Shown: positions 22,696 through 36,245, counted from the first letter of the stretch. The stretch is 64,000 bases of DNA from Marsupella aquatica (GCA_973895155.1 OZ316894.1:20336001-20400000), one strand, 5' to 3'. Translations and numbers: made by a program. The notes: generated by a model not told the origin, from the letters alone.

Positions 22696-25205
22696 CTACA
22701 AGGCCTTGTTGTTCTGTACCGCCTCTTCTACCTCGTTTGCAGCTTCATCAGCCTCAATCTGGAGCCGTGCTACCTCTAGGCTGAGCTGGCCAATGGAGTC
22801 ACGATGAGTCTGGTCCTGCGCCAGCAATTTATCTTGCTCGGCGGAGAGACTAGCCACCTGCTGAGCTGATTGCAGGAGTTGGTTGTTGAGGTCAGTCAAA
22901 TTGATAACCCAAGCCGAGGATTCTGAGTGCAACTGAAGCACGGTGTCGTCCAACTTCTTGAGATCTGCTCGCGTTGTGCTCAACTCTTGGCTTAGTCCGT
23001 CCCGTTGTTCAACGGTGTGGACTAACTCCTCACGACGGGTAGTGGCCTCCTCTTCAAGGTGTTCCACTAGCATTTGGAGGTGCCCAATCTCGTTCCCCTT
23101 TGCCATGAGTTCTTCTTCCAAGCGGCCTACGATCCGCGGTTGGTGCTCTAACATGAAAAAGGCTGGTTAAAAGTACGCCGAGACTTGTTGTCCGATGTAC
23201 GTTGCCAGCTCCCCTGACAAAGTCTGACTAAACTTCTGGACCAGGTCGTAGGCCATGGTCCCTGGGGCTACTTAGTAGTCCTCCATCCTCTCAGGCGCCG
23301 GTGGTTCCTCGGGAGGGGCGGCGAGCTCCTCCGTAGTCTACAATGGGGAGGGGAAGGTTTCTTCAGGTGGTGGAGGGATTGGGGGTGGTTGTACCGGGGG
23401 TAGCGGAGGCTCGACGGAAGGAGGTGGCAGAGTATTAACAGGAGGAGGTGGCGGAGTATTAGTCGGGGCCATGGGCTTGGGGTTTTCCTGAGGCGCGATA
23501 GTCCACTCGCTCATGGTCGCCTCCTCCGAAACGGGGGTGACATTAGTCGGGGCTGAGGTGGCCATGTTCTTTCCCCTGGCCTCCCGCTGCGCTTTGTACC
23601 AGGCGAGGATGATGGCAATATGACTTCCCAGGCAGGTCCTTCCTCTGATAGCCATACCTCCTTGAGCCCGCTTAAGCTCCCCCGAGAACCTACGGTAAAA
23701 GAATTGGGCCCAGTTCCGCCGTTTGTACTGTTTTACCTGTACGATCGTACAGAGGGAGATCTCGGATTGTGGCTCAATCATGTGTAGGGTAGTCCGTATG
23801 AAGTTAAGCCGCACCATACAGATTAAGTTGGTGTATGACCCCTGCTTGTACCCGTTGTCTATCTTACCCTCGGGTTTGAAGTGCCGAGGTGTATACTCCT
23901 TATCCCGAATTCAAAGTTCAACCAACACCGGCCCGGTCGGCAGACAAAAGATCTATGCCAACCGATGCTCCGTAAGTGATAAGGTCTGTCCCAAAACCTT
24001 GGTGGTCAATGCGTCAGTGTCAAAGTTGGAGATGAACTCATAAACCTCCTTTGGCCCGGTTGCACAAGGTCTCCATAGCAAGTGAGCGAACTGCTCCAAC
24101 TGATGCTCCTTGAGATAGTCCGCGTGGTCGGGTTTCTTGATCGCCGTCTAGACTACCTCGGGGACGCGGATTACCTGTAATAAGTTGTGCTATTGATTAT
24201 CCAAGGGCCGTCGGGTCTAGTTGGTTGGGGGGTTGGTCGGGGCAGGTGTAGGGGCGGCATTGGTTCGCATTGTCGGTTTGGGGGTTGGCGTCATCCTCAC
24301 CCGCTTCCGAGAATGCTGCTCAAGCTACAGACTAACACGCTCGGAACCCAAGGAACACTCGGTGTTATTCACGGGATGAACTTGGGACCGGTTTGGCGGT
24401 ACGTCGGTGATCATCGGCTGAGGGGCTGGGGGTGGTGTCGGGGTAGCCATATCCCAGTTGAAGGCGTTGGAGCTTTCCCCGAGGAACGTGAGATTACGCG
24501 CCGCTTCCCGTTGTCTGCTGATGTCTTCTTCACGCTTCTCGGTTGCAATCTGTTGGTCAATGTATCCCGGGATCTTGTCAAACTTCGTTGGAGTCAGTCT
24601 CTGGCTGCCCCTCGGCCTAAAGAACTTCGCGGGGACTTCAAGAATCACCTCTGCTACCGATCAAAACCCCTCCTCGCTGATATATAGCTCGGTGATGTAA
24701 TCCCGCAGCTCGTTGTAGCTGGAATCCCTGGTGATGGCCGTCTTCTCACAGTTAACCTGTGCTACCTTGGCCACCAACTTCGCGTATCTTTGTTTGTAAG
24801 TGGCTTTCTCGGGGCAAGAGTACCAGTAAGTCTCGGAGAACTTAGCACCTACCTCGCCAAACAAGGTCCAAAATCCCAAGGCTGTAAAGGTCATACTAAC
24901 CTTTGAAGTCTGGTTCGTCGAGTCCGCGTTCGCGCCCGGCAGTTTTGCTTGCTGGTGGCAGCCTTAGTTGCCCTGACTACATCCCGCCACAATCCGCTCT
25001 TGCCCTTTGATAATTTCCTCGTAAAAGTTAGCTCGATTCGAGCGAAAGGCGAGAGGGAATGGTAGCGTCCGCAAATTCTGAAAGGTATGAATGAGAAAAT
25101 GGGCCACGGCGCCATCGACTCAACTCTTATGGAGGTGCCAGGGTGAGTTTGAGCGTGAGAGGTCAAGGCCATTTTGGTCATTGATAATGAGCTGAAGTTG
25201 GGCAT
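22696..25205 (-). pseudogene. decayed transposon-associated ORF, copy 3
   Basis: From 24894 to 22696 a single minus-strand frame (~733 codons) is interrupted only by stop codons; a further piece (25205-24891) lies in another frame. Order: an N-terminal domain with 'VYEFISNFDTDAL' and 'IFCLPTGPVLVE', 'YKRRNWAQFFYRRF', a Pro-rich tract (23500-23340), then a coiled coil (23154-22696; 'GRLEEELMAKG', 'LSLEVARLQIEADEA'). This matches copies 1 and 2 in layout. Visible stops lie at about 24661, 24325, 24210, 24190, 24148, 23955, 23910, 23338, 23270 and 23170; most are TAG or TAA where Gln would fit. Non-functional retroelement remnant. Confidence 0.65.
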
Positions 25206-27155
25206 CTCGGTCCAAGCGTGATCTCCTAACGGATTTTTACTCCACTGCCGCCACCGTACCTCGGTCGATCGTAATAATCCTCCTTCCCTTAATTCGTAAT
25301 CATTCAGTCAACTAACCTACTCCTAATCTATTCATAATGGCAAAGACGGCTATTCGTGCTATTCTACGCTATGGCTACGGTCCTAATGACCGTATAAGTC
25401 CTAATCTAGGACCTGCGTTCGGTTAAGTGACATGTTATCCGTGTCACAATCACGTAAATTATTATCACGTATTGATTACTATAGAGTATTTTATAGAGTA
25501 TACCTATACATGCCTCCGGGAATAGGTTTGTGGGTTGGGTTCTTCTAAGTCAATTATAAAAATTAATTTGGAATGAATAAAAAGCGCCCTTTGATGTTGA
25601 GCAATGGACCACTCATAGACAACATGCACATTTGAAACATACAATGAGCAAGTAGTTGACACAGGAGATAAGTAATTCATTTCTCCAGATGCTACATTCA
25701 CAAGAACACACAAAAGAGATTTATTGTATCTATGCAAAGTCTCATCAACACAAGCTCATTAACAATTGAGTTTGTGCTTACACTTATGGGCAGTATGGGC
25801 ATTAATACACTTAAAAGGCCGAAGAAAATCTCATTTTTTACTATTTGGTGACAAGGCATTGTGAGGCATATTGCCCCTACAAATGAGGGTTCTAGCTCAA
25901 GTTTTGAGGGGCATTACTGCCCATACTGCACATATAACATGGCATTAATACACTTAAATGCCTAAGAAATTCCTATATGTGCTACTTGTGGTAAAAGTAT
26001 AGGAGAAGTTTCTTAGTTCCCTGATCCAAATCTGGACTGCATTCTTCTCCATGAAAGCACTAAAAATTATAGTAAATGTTCAAGGGCATTACTGTTTATG
26101 TTGTTAGACCAACCGCATTGCTTTGGTGTTTCCTTACCTGTGGCTTAACTGCTTGTTAAATCTACAGCTATAGGAATGCCAAAACTCAAACCAAGTCACA
26201 CATCTATTCAAGTCAACTGGTTTGTGTATTGTAAATACCTTGGCTTGATCGGGCATCACGACCCAGTGACTGCACATAAAAAGCAACAGCCACATATGTA
26301 GAAAGAACCAGATATGTGGAACATCTTAGTTTTAAGTACATTGTCACTTAAGATGTTTGAATTTACAGCTGCCACTGGTTTTAATGTATATACAAATATG
26401 CCACAGTTTTTGTATATAGTTCCCCCTGTTACATTGGTGAATCATCAATATACAAAACCGTGACATATTTGTAAACACAGAAAAAAAACTATTTAAATAT
26501 TTTCAATTAGAATCTCTTTAGTGGCAAAGTACTTCAAACTTGATATGGAGAAAGAAGAACCCTCAACATATAACAAAACAATCAAATTTGTTGTTTTATG
26601 GGAAAATCTGTCCACTTACCCTTTCCACTTGACATAATTATGGTGCTTCGATGATATACAAAAACAATTCGTTCTCTTTGTGGTATGGAAAATCAGTCCA
26701 CTCTGTGTACCCTTGCCCCTTGGCATGTGGTGCTTCTTGGTTCGATTGATGTGCATTTACTGTGTTCCTACTCTACGAAAGTCATCATTAGGTGTAACCG
26801 AATCAGGACTTACGCAGTACAAGTAGTAGAGGGATGAGTAGTGGAATGGGACGTACCAAATGAGTCTCTGTTGCCCGGTACGCTACATCAATCTGGAATT
26901 GATGGGCTTCGCCATCTGCACTGAGAGCCTTCCCACCGGAAGTGATGTGTCCAGAAGTGATGGTGGGCAAGGGGAGCAGAGAGAGCTCTGTTTACTTTTC
27001 TCGTCAGCATTGTGATTGTGCGCCATTAGGCATTGTTTTTGTTCAGCAGTAGTGTGGATGATGGAGGAAATGGTGGTGGTGGTGAGCACTCTATCGTGAG
27101 CGGTTCGGCTCTGCTGCTGCACAGACATAACTTCTTGTCCGTTTCAGTCACTCAG
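25206..27155. other. intergenic region upstream of the isoamylase gene
   Basis: AT-rich. Contains a repeated 'GGCATTAATACACTTAAA' (near 25797 and 25942) and an inverted repeat at 26391-26473. The ISA3 promoter and 5' leader should lie in the last few hundred bases, but I see no decisive TATA box or start site. Confidence 0.4.
26391..26473. repeat. near-perfect inverted repeat (hairpin)
   Basis: TACAAATATGCCACAGTTTT continuing to 26417 is complementary, with about three mismatches or a one-base gap, to 26448-26473 (ATATACAAAACCGTGACATA and following). The loop is ~30 bp. It could be a small foldback element or simply a hairpin. Confidence 0.6.
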
Positions 27156-30100
27156 ATGGCAAGCTGTGCCGGTGTGCTGCTCTCTACTGCCCCATACTCC
27201 CAATCCCTCGGCTCATTGTTGCCAGAGCAGATACGAACAAGAAATTTCATATTTTCAAGTGAATGTTGCCTTGGCCTTGACCTTGGGCAGAGACGGGTTC
27301 GTCCGTTTCTACTGAAGCCTGCCCTTCATCATTCTTGGCTGAGATGCCTGCCGAATCGGTGAGATTCTTCCCCATTGCCTAAATCCCTTACGACATTGGA
27401 TTGTGCTCTAGGAAAATCAGAAATTCGGACAACGTGAGAAGAAAATTTGGAAATTCACATCGTAAAGGTCTGGATGGTAGAATTTCTTTTCCATGATTTT
27501 GATATGGGAAATGGGTCGGTGAAGAAATTTTCATCTGAATGAGAACTATTTTATTGGAGATTTGTCTTGAAGACTTCAAGTTACCGTAGCCTGCGAATGT
27601 TGGTAATGGAGGGAATTTTGTACCGATCGTTTCTTTTGATATTGACTCTGTATTTCAAATTTTTGGGCTCGAGAAACTGCTAGAAAAGAGCATAGTAAGA
27701 TTTTGTCTGACGGATTGTATCGGCCGTTGTCATGTATTGTCAGGCCTTCTAGCCAACAAAAGTTGTCATGGGCATGCTCAGGTCGTAAACCTCGGACATC
27801 CATAACAGTAAGATCAGAAATTTCTTCACATTTTTGCTCGTCTGTGACGAATTTCATTCATTTTCCGAAAACGAGCCATGGATGATCATTTGATAGAGAT
27901 TGTCGGAGCATGAAATGTCATTATTCTTATTGTAATTGTTCACGCCTATGAACAATGGTCAACACCCCATCGCGTTACGTCTCTGGATTTCAGTCCGGTA
28001 GATCAATCCTTAGTGTTCTTCAGACGAGTTCCCGTTGTACAGCCTTGCACTGATAATCCCTTAATTTCTATGAAGCAGTTCTACGGTGGAAATCTTCACA
28101 GCACAGAATTGTCTCGGGCATGACATGATCACTCCCTTTAAATTAAACTTATACATTTTTTGGAAATCCATTCTTGGTGAGCAGGATAGTGGGTGGCAAG
28201 CAGAGAGGATCCCAGACAATTCGAGAATGGGTGAGCTCGTCGTAAGTGCCCAAACAAACCCCTGTCGGATCCTCTCAAGTGCCCTTTTGGGGTGTGTCAG
28301 CATAACTTTACACGTAGACTTCTGTGGTTGAATGTGGTCAACAGTAGGGTTTTTTGCCCTGTGCTATTCAGGTTATACATTGTCAGCGTTGTAAAGTTTG
28401 ATCTGAGTTAGTGATCTGTTGGCAGGCTCTGTCCAGCAGCGTTGCTGCTTCTAGAACGTCTTTCAATGTCTTATCTGGAGAGCCATCTCCGCTGGGAGTA
28501 TCGAAGCTTTCAAATTCTGTCAATTTTGCCCTATTCTCGGAGCATGCAACTGCTGTAACACTTTGCTTGTAAGCGGCCCGCCATTGCTAGAACTCCTTCT
28601 CCAATGCTGTTGTATGTGGTCTTTTCAGGTTGGGAGACTGAATTTTTGGTCACCAATATTTCAATCTACTAACTTTTCTAATAGATTCAGAGACATTTTG
28701 AGTTGTCTGTGCTGTGGAAACATCTAGGGGAGTAGAACACCATGTATGGGATTGTCATTGCACCCTCTGAAATAAAAGCAAGCTTTGCTCTTGCGGGTGG
28801 CTGAACAGATATTTCGATCTTTCAGAAAATGGGCCGACGGCTGAGATCGATCTGGATCCACAAAAGAATAGAACCGGCAGTGTGTGGCACATTGGTGTTG
28901 AGGTTCGTCTTTCCCCTATGCTAAAGGTTCTGCGCCCCCCCCCCCCCTCCCTATTGCAGATGTTAGGGATCCAATTTATGTGACGGAATTTGGAGACATC
29001 TATTTGCTTTGATGCCAATGTCTTCCAATTGTAGCAAAGTTGGAAGTTTTTATCGGTGGGAGCTCTCAGGTGGTAAATGTGAACTGCTCCTATCAGGATA
29101 TTCCATTGGAAGGTGTTTGCTATGGCTACCGTGTTGATGGACCTCAAGGCTGGGAAAATGGGCATCGATTTGACAATAGCAAAGTGCTCCTCGACCCTTA
29201 TGCAAAATTTGTGGAAGGCCGACGAATCTTTGGAAATGCCAGCCAAAAGGATACCGCTTTTCTTGGAACATATGATTTCACATCAACCCAATTTGATTGG
29301 GGTGATGGGTACAAATTGCCTGCCATTCCAGAGGTAAATTTGTAGGATAGTGTAATCTCATCGTTATGGGATAGGTATTTTTGTACTTGGATAATACGAC
29401 GTCTGAATTATAGAGTACGTTTTCTGAATATTCTATGCAAGTTTTACTTATCCAAATATATTGCATCTGTAACAGAAAGATCTGGTAATATATGAAATGA
29501 ATGTCCGAGCTTTCACTGCTGACGAGTCCTCAGGAGTAAATTCTGGAATTCGCGGGAGCTACCTTGGGGTCATAGAGCAGGTATCAGCTTCTTGTCTTGG
29601 TTCCGATCTCGAAAACGGCTACAGACATTGATGCTGAATTTCTGTTTGCGTTATTGAGGAGGGTACTAGTTGTCTTATCGAGTGTCTTCTACTGCATTGT
29701 CCTTCTCATGATAAGGTTTTCGCTGAAATGCTGCAAACTTGATCTGTTATTATCGATTCTGTGATGCTGGGTTTTGAACTTGCTCAAAACGTTTTTGTCA
29801 TATTTTCGCTTGTTTCAGATCCCACATCTGGTTGAACTTGGTGTAAATGCAGTCGAGCTATTGCCCATCCATGAATTCGATGAATTGGAATTTCAGCGAT
29901 TAAAAAATCCGCGAGACCATATGGTTAGTATTTGCTGAGTGAGCACAAGCATTTTCTCATTGTTGTAGTTCAGGAGACATGGAAAATGTGATCTCCTTTT
30001 CAGTCGAGAAAATTAAGAACTTGATGTTAACAACTGCTGTTGACACTGTTTGATAGTAACAGAGCTGTTACTTTGGAAATTTAGGACATTTCTCAAGAGA

Positions 30101-33100
30101 TCTGTCCTAACTCTTATTTATTAGCTCATAGCTGCACTGGCACAATCTATCTATGGATGACCAGGTGCTGTTGGTGGAAATTGAGTTGGAAATCCAACTA
30201 TTTTCAACCCTTATTAAGCTCACTGATATCAAGTTCGTGTTGTGCTGCTTACTCAGATCAATACCTGGGGTTATTCCACTATCAATTTCTTTGCTCCAAT
30301 GAGCCGATATGGGAGTCATGGAGCAGGTCCTGTAAAAGCAGCTTCAGAATTAAAGGAGATGGTCAAAGCTCTCCACAACGCAGGCATTGAGGCATGCTTT
30401 TCTGTTTCTGCGCTTGCGATTTTGTTTAGTGATGGGTTTCAACTTGGTTATTTCTACTAGTAATGTAAGTGTATAGGTCGTCAGCGTTTTGTAGCTTTAG
30501 ATGATTTCCCATCTTCAGCTGATAAAGGGCCACTAGATACATGGCATGAGAGAGTAAATATTAAAAAATTTCCCTGCCTGTTTCCTCCTGAACAGGTTAT
30601 TCTTGATGTTGTGTATAATCATACCAATGAATCAGATGACAAAACTCCTTACTTGACTTCTTTTCGTGGGATAGATAATCTGGTAAGAATTCATTTATTC
30701 ATACAGATCACCCTTAATTGAAAACCTTATGCTAAGTTGTGAATTTTTTTGGCGTTGGCTAACTTGGTTTTGGAGGCTGATTAGAGACGACTCTGCTCGT
30801 AACACTGTCAGCTTCATAGATGGCGTGACTTGTAAAATTCTTGCGCCTAATTAAATCATCTCAGGAACAGTTTGAGGTTGTTAGAATTGTATTTAAATTC
30901 CCTGTTCTTGCTTGTGCTACATCTTCCCTTGGTGAACGTTAAGATATCTCTGATTAATGCAAAGGTGTTACCAGATTTACTACATTGTTGATGTCAACAG
31001 TGATGAACAGCTTGCGAACTACACCGGGTGTGGTGCGTTCCCTATTCTCCTCACTTAAAAAACAGAACATTCCTTTCTCCAGGGTTACTTAGGTTCACTA
31101 AAACGTACTGAACACTATCGTCTCATGTTTCAGGAAACACTTTTAACTGTAATCATCCTGTGGTCTCGCAACTTGTGCTGGACAGTCTGCAGCATTGGTA
31201 CCCTAAATCTCCCAAACACAACTGGCCTTGTGGAATGTTTTTCGAAGGTTCCTAATTGACTATATAAAGTTGCTCTATGAATCGGATGCTAGTGTTTCGA
31301 TTGACATCTCACCAAATGTCATGGTCTTGGGGAAGGCGGCGGTGGGACTGCTGGCCCCTATCTCAAAGTTTGCGAACTCGATTTTCCAGTGCACTGACAA
31401 TATTTTTTCCTGAAACTCTGCAGGGCTACGGAGTACCACATTGATGGTTTCCGCTTTGACCTTGCTAGTTCACTTTGTCGAGACACCAATGGGGCTCCTC
31501 TTACTTCTCCTCCTGTTATTAAGGTGCGTGTGGTTCAATTGGTGAACCTAGCTAAACTTATTTATGGATTTCTGTTCTTTGTAATGTTCGTAGAGAACTG
31601 AAACTAGTTTCACGTGGATTAGAAATATTCAGGTGTGCAATATCAGGGCAGGCCCTGCTGACACGCCATTGTATACGCTGCAGTGACGGAAGAAACTTGT
31701 CGCTCTGTTAGCACTGGTTAAACCTTCGAAATTTATCTCTATTGTTGCTTAGGAGCCCATAGTATGACTCTACACTGAATGCTCCTCGTGCAGGCCATTG
31801 CCAAGGATCCTGTGCTGTCAAGGTGTAAGATTATTGCTGAGCCGTGGGATTGTGGCGGCCTCTATCTCGTTGGTTCATTTCCAAATTGGGACAGGTGCTA
31901 GTTGTAACATTTTTCTTCCAAACTTCATGAAAGAGGCAACTTTAAAGATGTGTTACATTCCTATTCTAATGAGAGCAGGATTTCTGGAGGCAAACTTCAC
32001 AGCCACGTGCTATCTGTTCGTTGTCACCTTCCCTGCATGCCATCTACACACACTACATTGTTTCTGGCTACAAATAAGATAACCATGAAAGTGACGTAAT
32101 CAGTAACTCTCACTTCTTTTCGCTCCTGACAATTGTGAGGGGAACCTTGCTGACATCTTGACCGTCATCAAAGTGATACTGATTGATTGCAATTTCCCTT
32201 GATCTTGTGATCAGGTGGGCAGAATGGAATGGCCGATATCGTGATGATCTTCGCAAGTTTATAAAAGTATGGTGCTCCCTCCCTCCTTTAAACTGTGTAC
32301 TGTCAATTTTACATACTGCTGCTGCTGCTTCAAAAGCTCTTCTACTGGACTTGTACAGTCCTGCTCAATTGGTGAGGGTTGAATGCCATCTAGGGTGAAC
32401 CTGCAGAGACCTAGTTAAGGTTGGGTATGAAGTAGAGGACGTGGATCGTCTGGCATCTTGTAAGGATCGTCAGGTCGTGAGAAATAGAAGTGTGAAATGA
32501 ACAAAGGATCCCTCTTTGGTGCGGATTTCACATAAGGGAGTACAATCTAAATATGTTTCAATGCAGAGGTTTGATCAGAGTTACACAGCCAAACTGTCAC
32601 ATTGAAAAGATCAAGAGCTAAATCTGGGACGGCTCAATAGATGACTATAGGAAAAGGTCTCCAGAAGCGACATCTGATGTCAGCCTATCAGGGTCAGAAT
32701 TTTATTTCCAGCATATATCCTTAGCTGATATGTTGTTGTGCGCCAACTCCTATATTTGAGTTATTGAGCTTATACATACATCACGGTGATCTTCCCACGT
32801 TTGGCATCATTTCACAAGATTGTAACTCGTCTCTTCTTCGGTTCAAAACAAGCGTAGCTGTGGATGATAGCTTGTGCCATTGGATCACTGGAGATTACTG
32901 GTGGCAATTGTTGATCTTGCTGAGATGAAAGCGGTGCCAATCACCTCAGGGTGACAGCTTTGTTTCTAATTGTGGTTTACGGCAATATTCTGCCAATCTC
33001 TAGTTGGGAACACAGGATCTTCGACTTATGTTCGCATGTTGGGTATGCCAGGGGGATCCAGGCATGAAAAGTCCTTTTGCAACTCGGCTTGCTGGGTCTG

Positions 33101-36100
33101 CTGACCTTTATAATGTAAGAATTTGAGGGCAGACATAACATTTGAGCTTGTTCTGCTGGTTTTATTTATCGGAGTCTCACAAATTGTTATCGTACGCTAT
33201 TGTGCGGATGTATTCGTTCAAGTGTTTACAATTCAACAACTGAATTTGATTGTATTTCAACGGTCAAGGATTCTATATGAGCTCGCCTTACCATCTATTT
33301 CATGCCTTGTTCAGATCCACAATCGAAAACCTTATCACGGCATCAACTTTATCGTTGCACATGACGGGTTCACTCTGTATGATCTTGTGGCATACAATTC
33401 AAAGGTAAATTACACGATTCATGCCTTTTATCTAGTTACATGTTCGTTAGTTTTGAGCTTCCTGTTGGTATTGTAGCTCGTTATTCATTCTTTTTGAGAT
33501 TCAGAAGGATTGGCTGATACATCTAGTCCCTAATACTACTTTCACCAATTAGGGTAGCAGGGGGCTCCATGTCCTATAATCCTTGTTCTACACTCTGGAG
33601 CAAAACAATCATGCTATTTTACAAAAAATTGTGAACAACATGTTCGTCTATTCAAGATTATGATCAATTGCTTCTTAACTGGTGCAATTATATTGGTTTC
33701 TGTTCATTTACAGCATCTAAGAATTCTAGTTGATTCGATTGTCGCAAACCATTTTGAACAACTCAGATATTACTGTTATAACGGCTGAACACGTTCTTTG
33801 GTGTGGCAAGGCTTCTCATTATAGTTCATCACTTGTGGACGTGGGTAAACTGTACTTTCTGAACAGCATAACGAAGCAAATGGTGAACAGGGCAGGGACG
33901 GAAGCAATGACAATTTTAGTTGGAATTGTGGTGCGGAAGGTTGGTCTCACCACTGGGGCGCAAGCCTCTCTGCCAATCTTGTGAAAAATATTGTCAATAG
34001 AATAACGTCCGAGTTGATGGTTTGACTCGATTTCACGTTTACTGTATGAAATCCAAATTGAAATGTTCTCCTGGATACTTAAAAAACAAAGATGATATTG
34101 GGAATCATTCCCTGAGGCCTTCTTGCAGAGGGGTTTGGCAGAAGCATGGGGGCTTTCCCATAGCGGTGGCGTTTTGTTAGTTTCTAGAATAGTTTTGGGG
34201 ATTTTATGTTCTAGACGCAGGGATGTCTCCCGAAATCCCAAACATCTGCTATGTCTCATGGTGAAGTCTTGTAAACTGATACCTGGGAGGCGGTAATTGG
34301 GTCTGACAACATTTTGCTACATTGTAGGTGAAACCAGTGATTCCGAGGTGAATGCTTTGCGGCAAAGACAACTGAGGAATTTTCATCTTGCTTTGATGGT
34401 GTCACAGGTGGGTTCTCTGTTAAAGAAGCTGAGTAAATTCCTCTTCTTAAGCATGTATCAAAAGAAGTCGTCAAATGTTCCAATTAGGATTCATTATTCC
34501 AGTCAAAGGTAACATTCCACTGATGGAGGAGTGTCAATTAAATACTAAGCGAATTTGACTTCATTTGTGGGAAAATGAGTAACCTTGCTTGGGATTTAAG
34601 GAAGAGATTGACTGGTTAGATGGCGTGTGGTTGCATCAGGGAACCCCCATGATGCTCATGGGTGATGAGTATGGACACACCCGCTTCGGAAACAATAACA
34701 GCTATGGCCATGATACAGCCATCAACAATTTTCAGTGGAGCAAGGTTTGCGTACTGTGACAAGAGTAGTAACCATAGATACTCATTGTAAAATTTGTTAC
34801 AGCTTCCGGCTTAGGCTTGTCAGGTCTGTCTCTACCATTACTTATGCAAGGCTTTGTGGCATAATCAGTTCCGTCTGTAGTCCTGTTTTCTTCAAGTATT
34901 TACAATCTCACTGACTTACCTATAGGTGTCTTGTTATAATAACCCAAGGATTCTAGTGTCTGCACAGAAAAGGGTCGTCTACTTGAACAGATGGAGTTCT
35001 CGCGGTTCCCTGAAAGTTCAATGCTGATGTCTTGCAGTTAGAAGACAACAGAGAGTCATTATTTCGATTCTTCTCGGACGCGATTAAGTTCCGTCGGCAA
35101 CATTCCCTACTCGGCCGTGATAGTTTCATGACTAATGTAGGCAGCTTGTTTCATTCAAATGCAAAAATGTTGGGCTCTTCTGATATTGAAGAAGTTATGC
35201 TGGCTCCCAGTTCCAAGGATAGAAACTGCTACTATTGGAGAATTATTTGTATATGAGACCAGTGACGGCTCTCGAAGCCCTTCCCGAACTGTTTCAATGG
35301 CAATAGAACAACTTAGTGATGCTTGTTGACTTTTTGGTGATTCTAACTTTCTGATTTGAGTCTGTCATGTGGGCAGGAAGATATCACTTGGCACGAAGAT
35401 AACTGGGAAAATACAGATAGCCGGTTTTTGGCTTTTACGTAAGTGATTTCATGATTTAAGTTCTGGAATATTGTTCAGTGTAGAGATTAAAATGGTTCAT
35501 CTTTACTGTGTGTGGTTTGACTACGGTAGTCACGTACTACAAGAAAAATGGCGTCGTCGAGCATACTTAGGCAGAAGTATTAAAATTTTGCGTCGTCGAG
35601 CATACTAAGCGTAGGCTTTGCTGACAGTGGTTAATATTTTCTTACGATTAAACCTTTTGTGTAACGATTATGTGTGGCCTGATTAAAAACGTTTAACTGG
35701 TTGACTGCAGGCTTCAAGAGACAACTACAGGTGGAGATGTTAATGGAGAGCTCTATGCTGCTTTCAATGCTCACACATACTTTGTGAACACCATTTTGCC
35801 TCAGCCTCCCAGCGGAAAAACCTGGTTTAGGGTGGTAAGCTCTTTACTCACAATTCATTTGAACAAGTCACTTTGTGCTGTACGCGACATTTGAATCTTG
35901 TCGCTCCAAGCCAGCGTAGCCAGTCCCTATGCAGAGTCAGTGTCCTGTCTTTCACATGCCTAAGAATAGACGTGAAATAATGGCCCCCAGGATCATGTGA
36001 AATAAAATATTCCTCTGCTGAATTTTAGCAGGGTCATGTGCTTTTTGTGGTCAGAAATGCTCAGGACTTTTCTTGTATGAAAGTTAAGAGATTCTATAAT

Positions 36101-36245
36101 AATGCTGATCAATTTCGTGATGCAGGTCGATACAAACCTTCCATCACCTGCCGATTTTGTGGCTGAGGGAGTCCCAGGGATCGGTGCCACCTATAATATA
36201 GCACCTTTTTCTAGTATTCTGTTACACGCAAAGCATTCAAGCTGA
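27156..36245 (+). CDS. ISA3: isoamylase-type starch debranching enzyme, ISA3 class (plastid)
   Basis: Hydrolyses alpha-1,6 branch points of glucan, mainly in starch breakdown in plastids. Exons: 27156-27358, 28437-28568, 28809-28902, 29097-29333, 29476-29580, 29819-29923, 30257-30391, 30596-30682, 30975-31032, 31134-31197, 31424-31523, 31794-31894, 32215-32266, 33052-33114, 33315-33404, 33867-33939, 34328-34407, 34640-34744, 35038-35136, 35377-35438, 35711-35834, 36126-36245; 762 aa, close to other plant ISA3. The N-terminus ([15 protein letters not shown]) looks like a transit peptide. A CBM48-like domain (~75-170) precedes GH13: 'DVVYNH' (~341-346), 'DGFRFD' with nucleophile D419, 'AEPWD' with acid E456, 'VAHDG' with D529. 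All phases join. The intron after exon 7 begins with GC. Sequence tracks ISA3 rather than ISA1 or ISA2 ('NPRDHM', '[13 protein letters not shown]'). Confidence 0.95.
28935..28947. repeat. 13-base C homopolymer in an ISA3 intron
   Basis: A run of 13 C residues followed by TCCC lies in the intron between exons 3 and 4 of the isoamylase gene. It is of note mainly as a site prone to sequencing or replication slippage. Confidence 0.9.

Noticed and set aside
13821-25205. A single complete LTR retrotransposon
   Set aside because: No matching terminal repeats, primer-binding site, protease, reverse transcriptase or integrase motifs were found. The three ORFs differ in orientation and divergence, so they are pieces of several elements.
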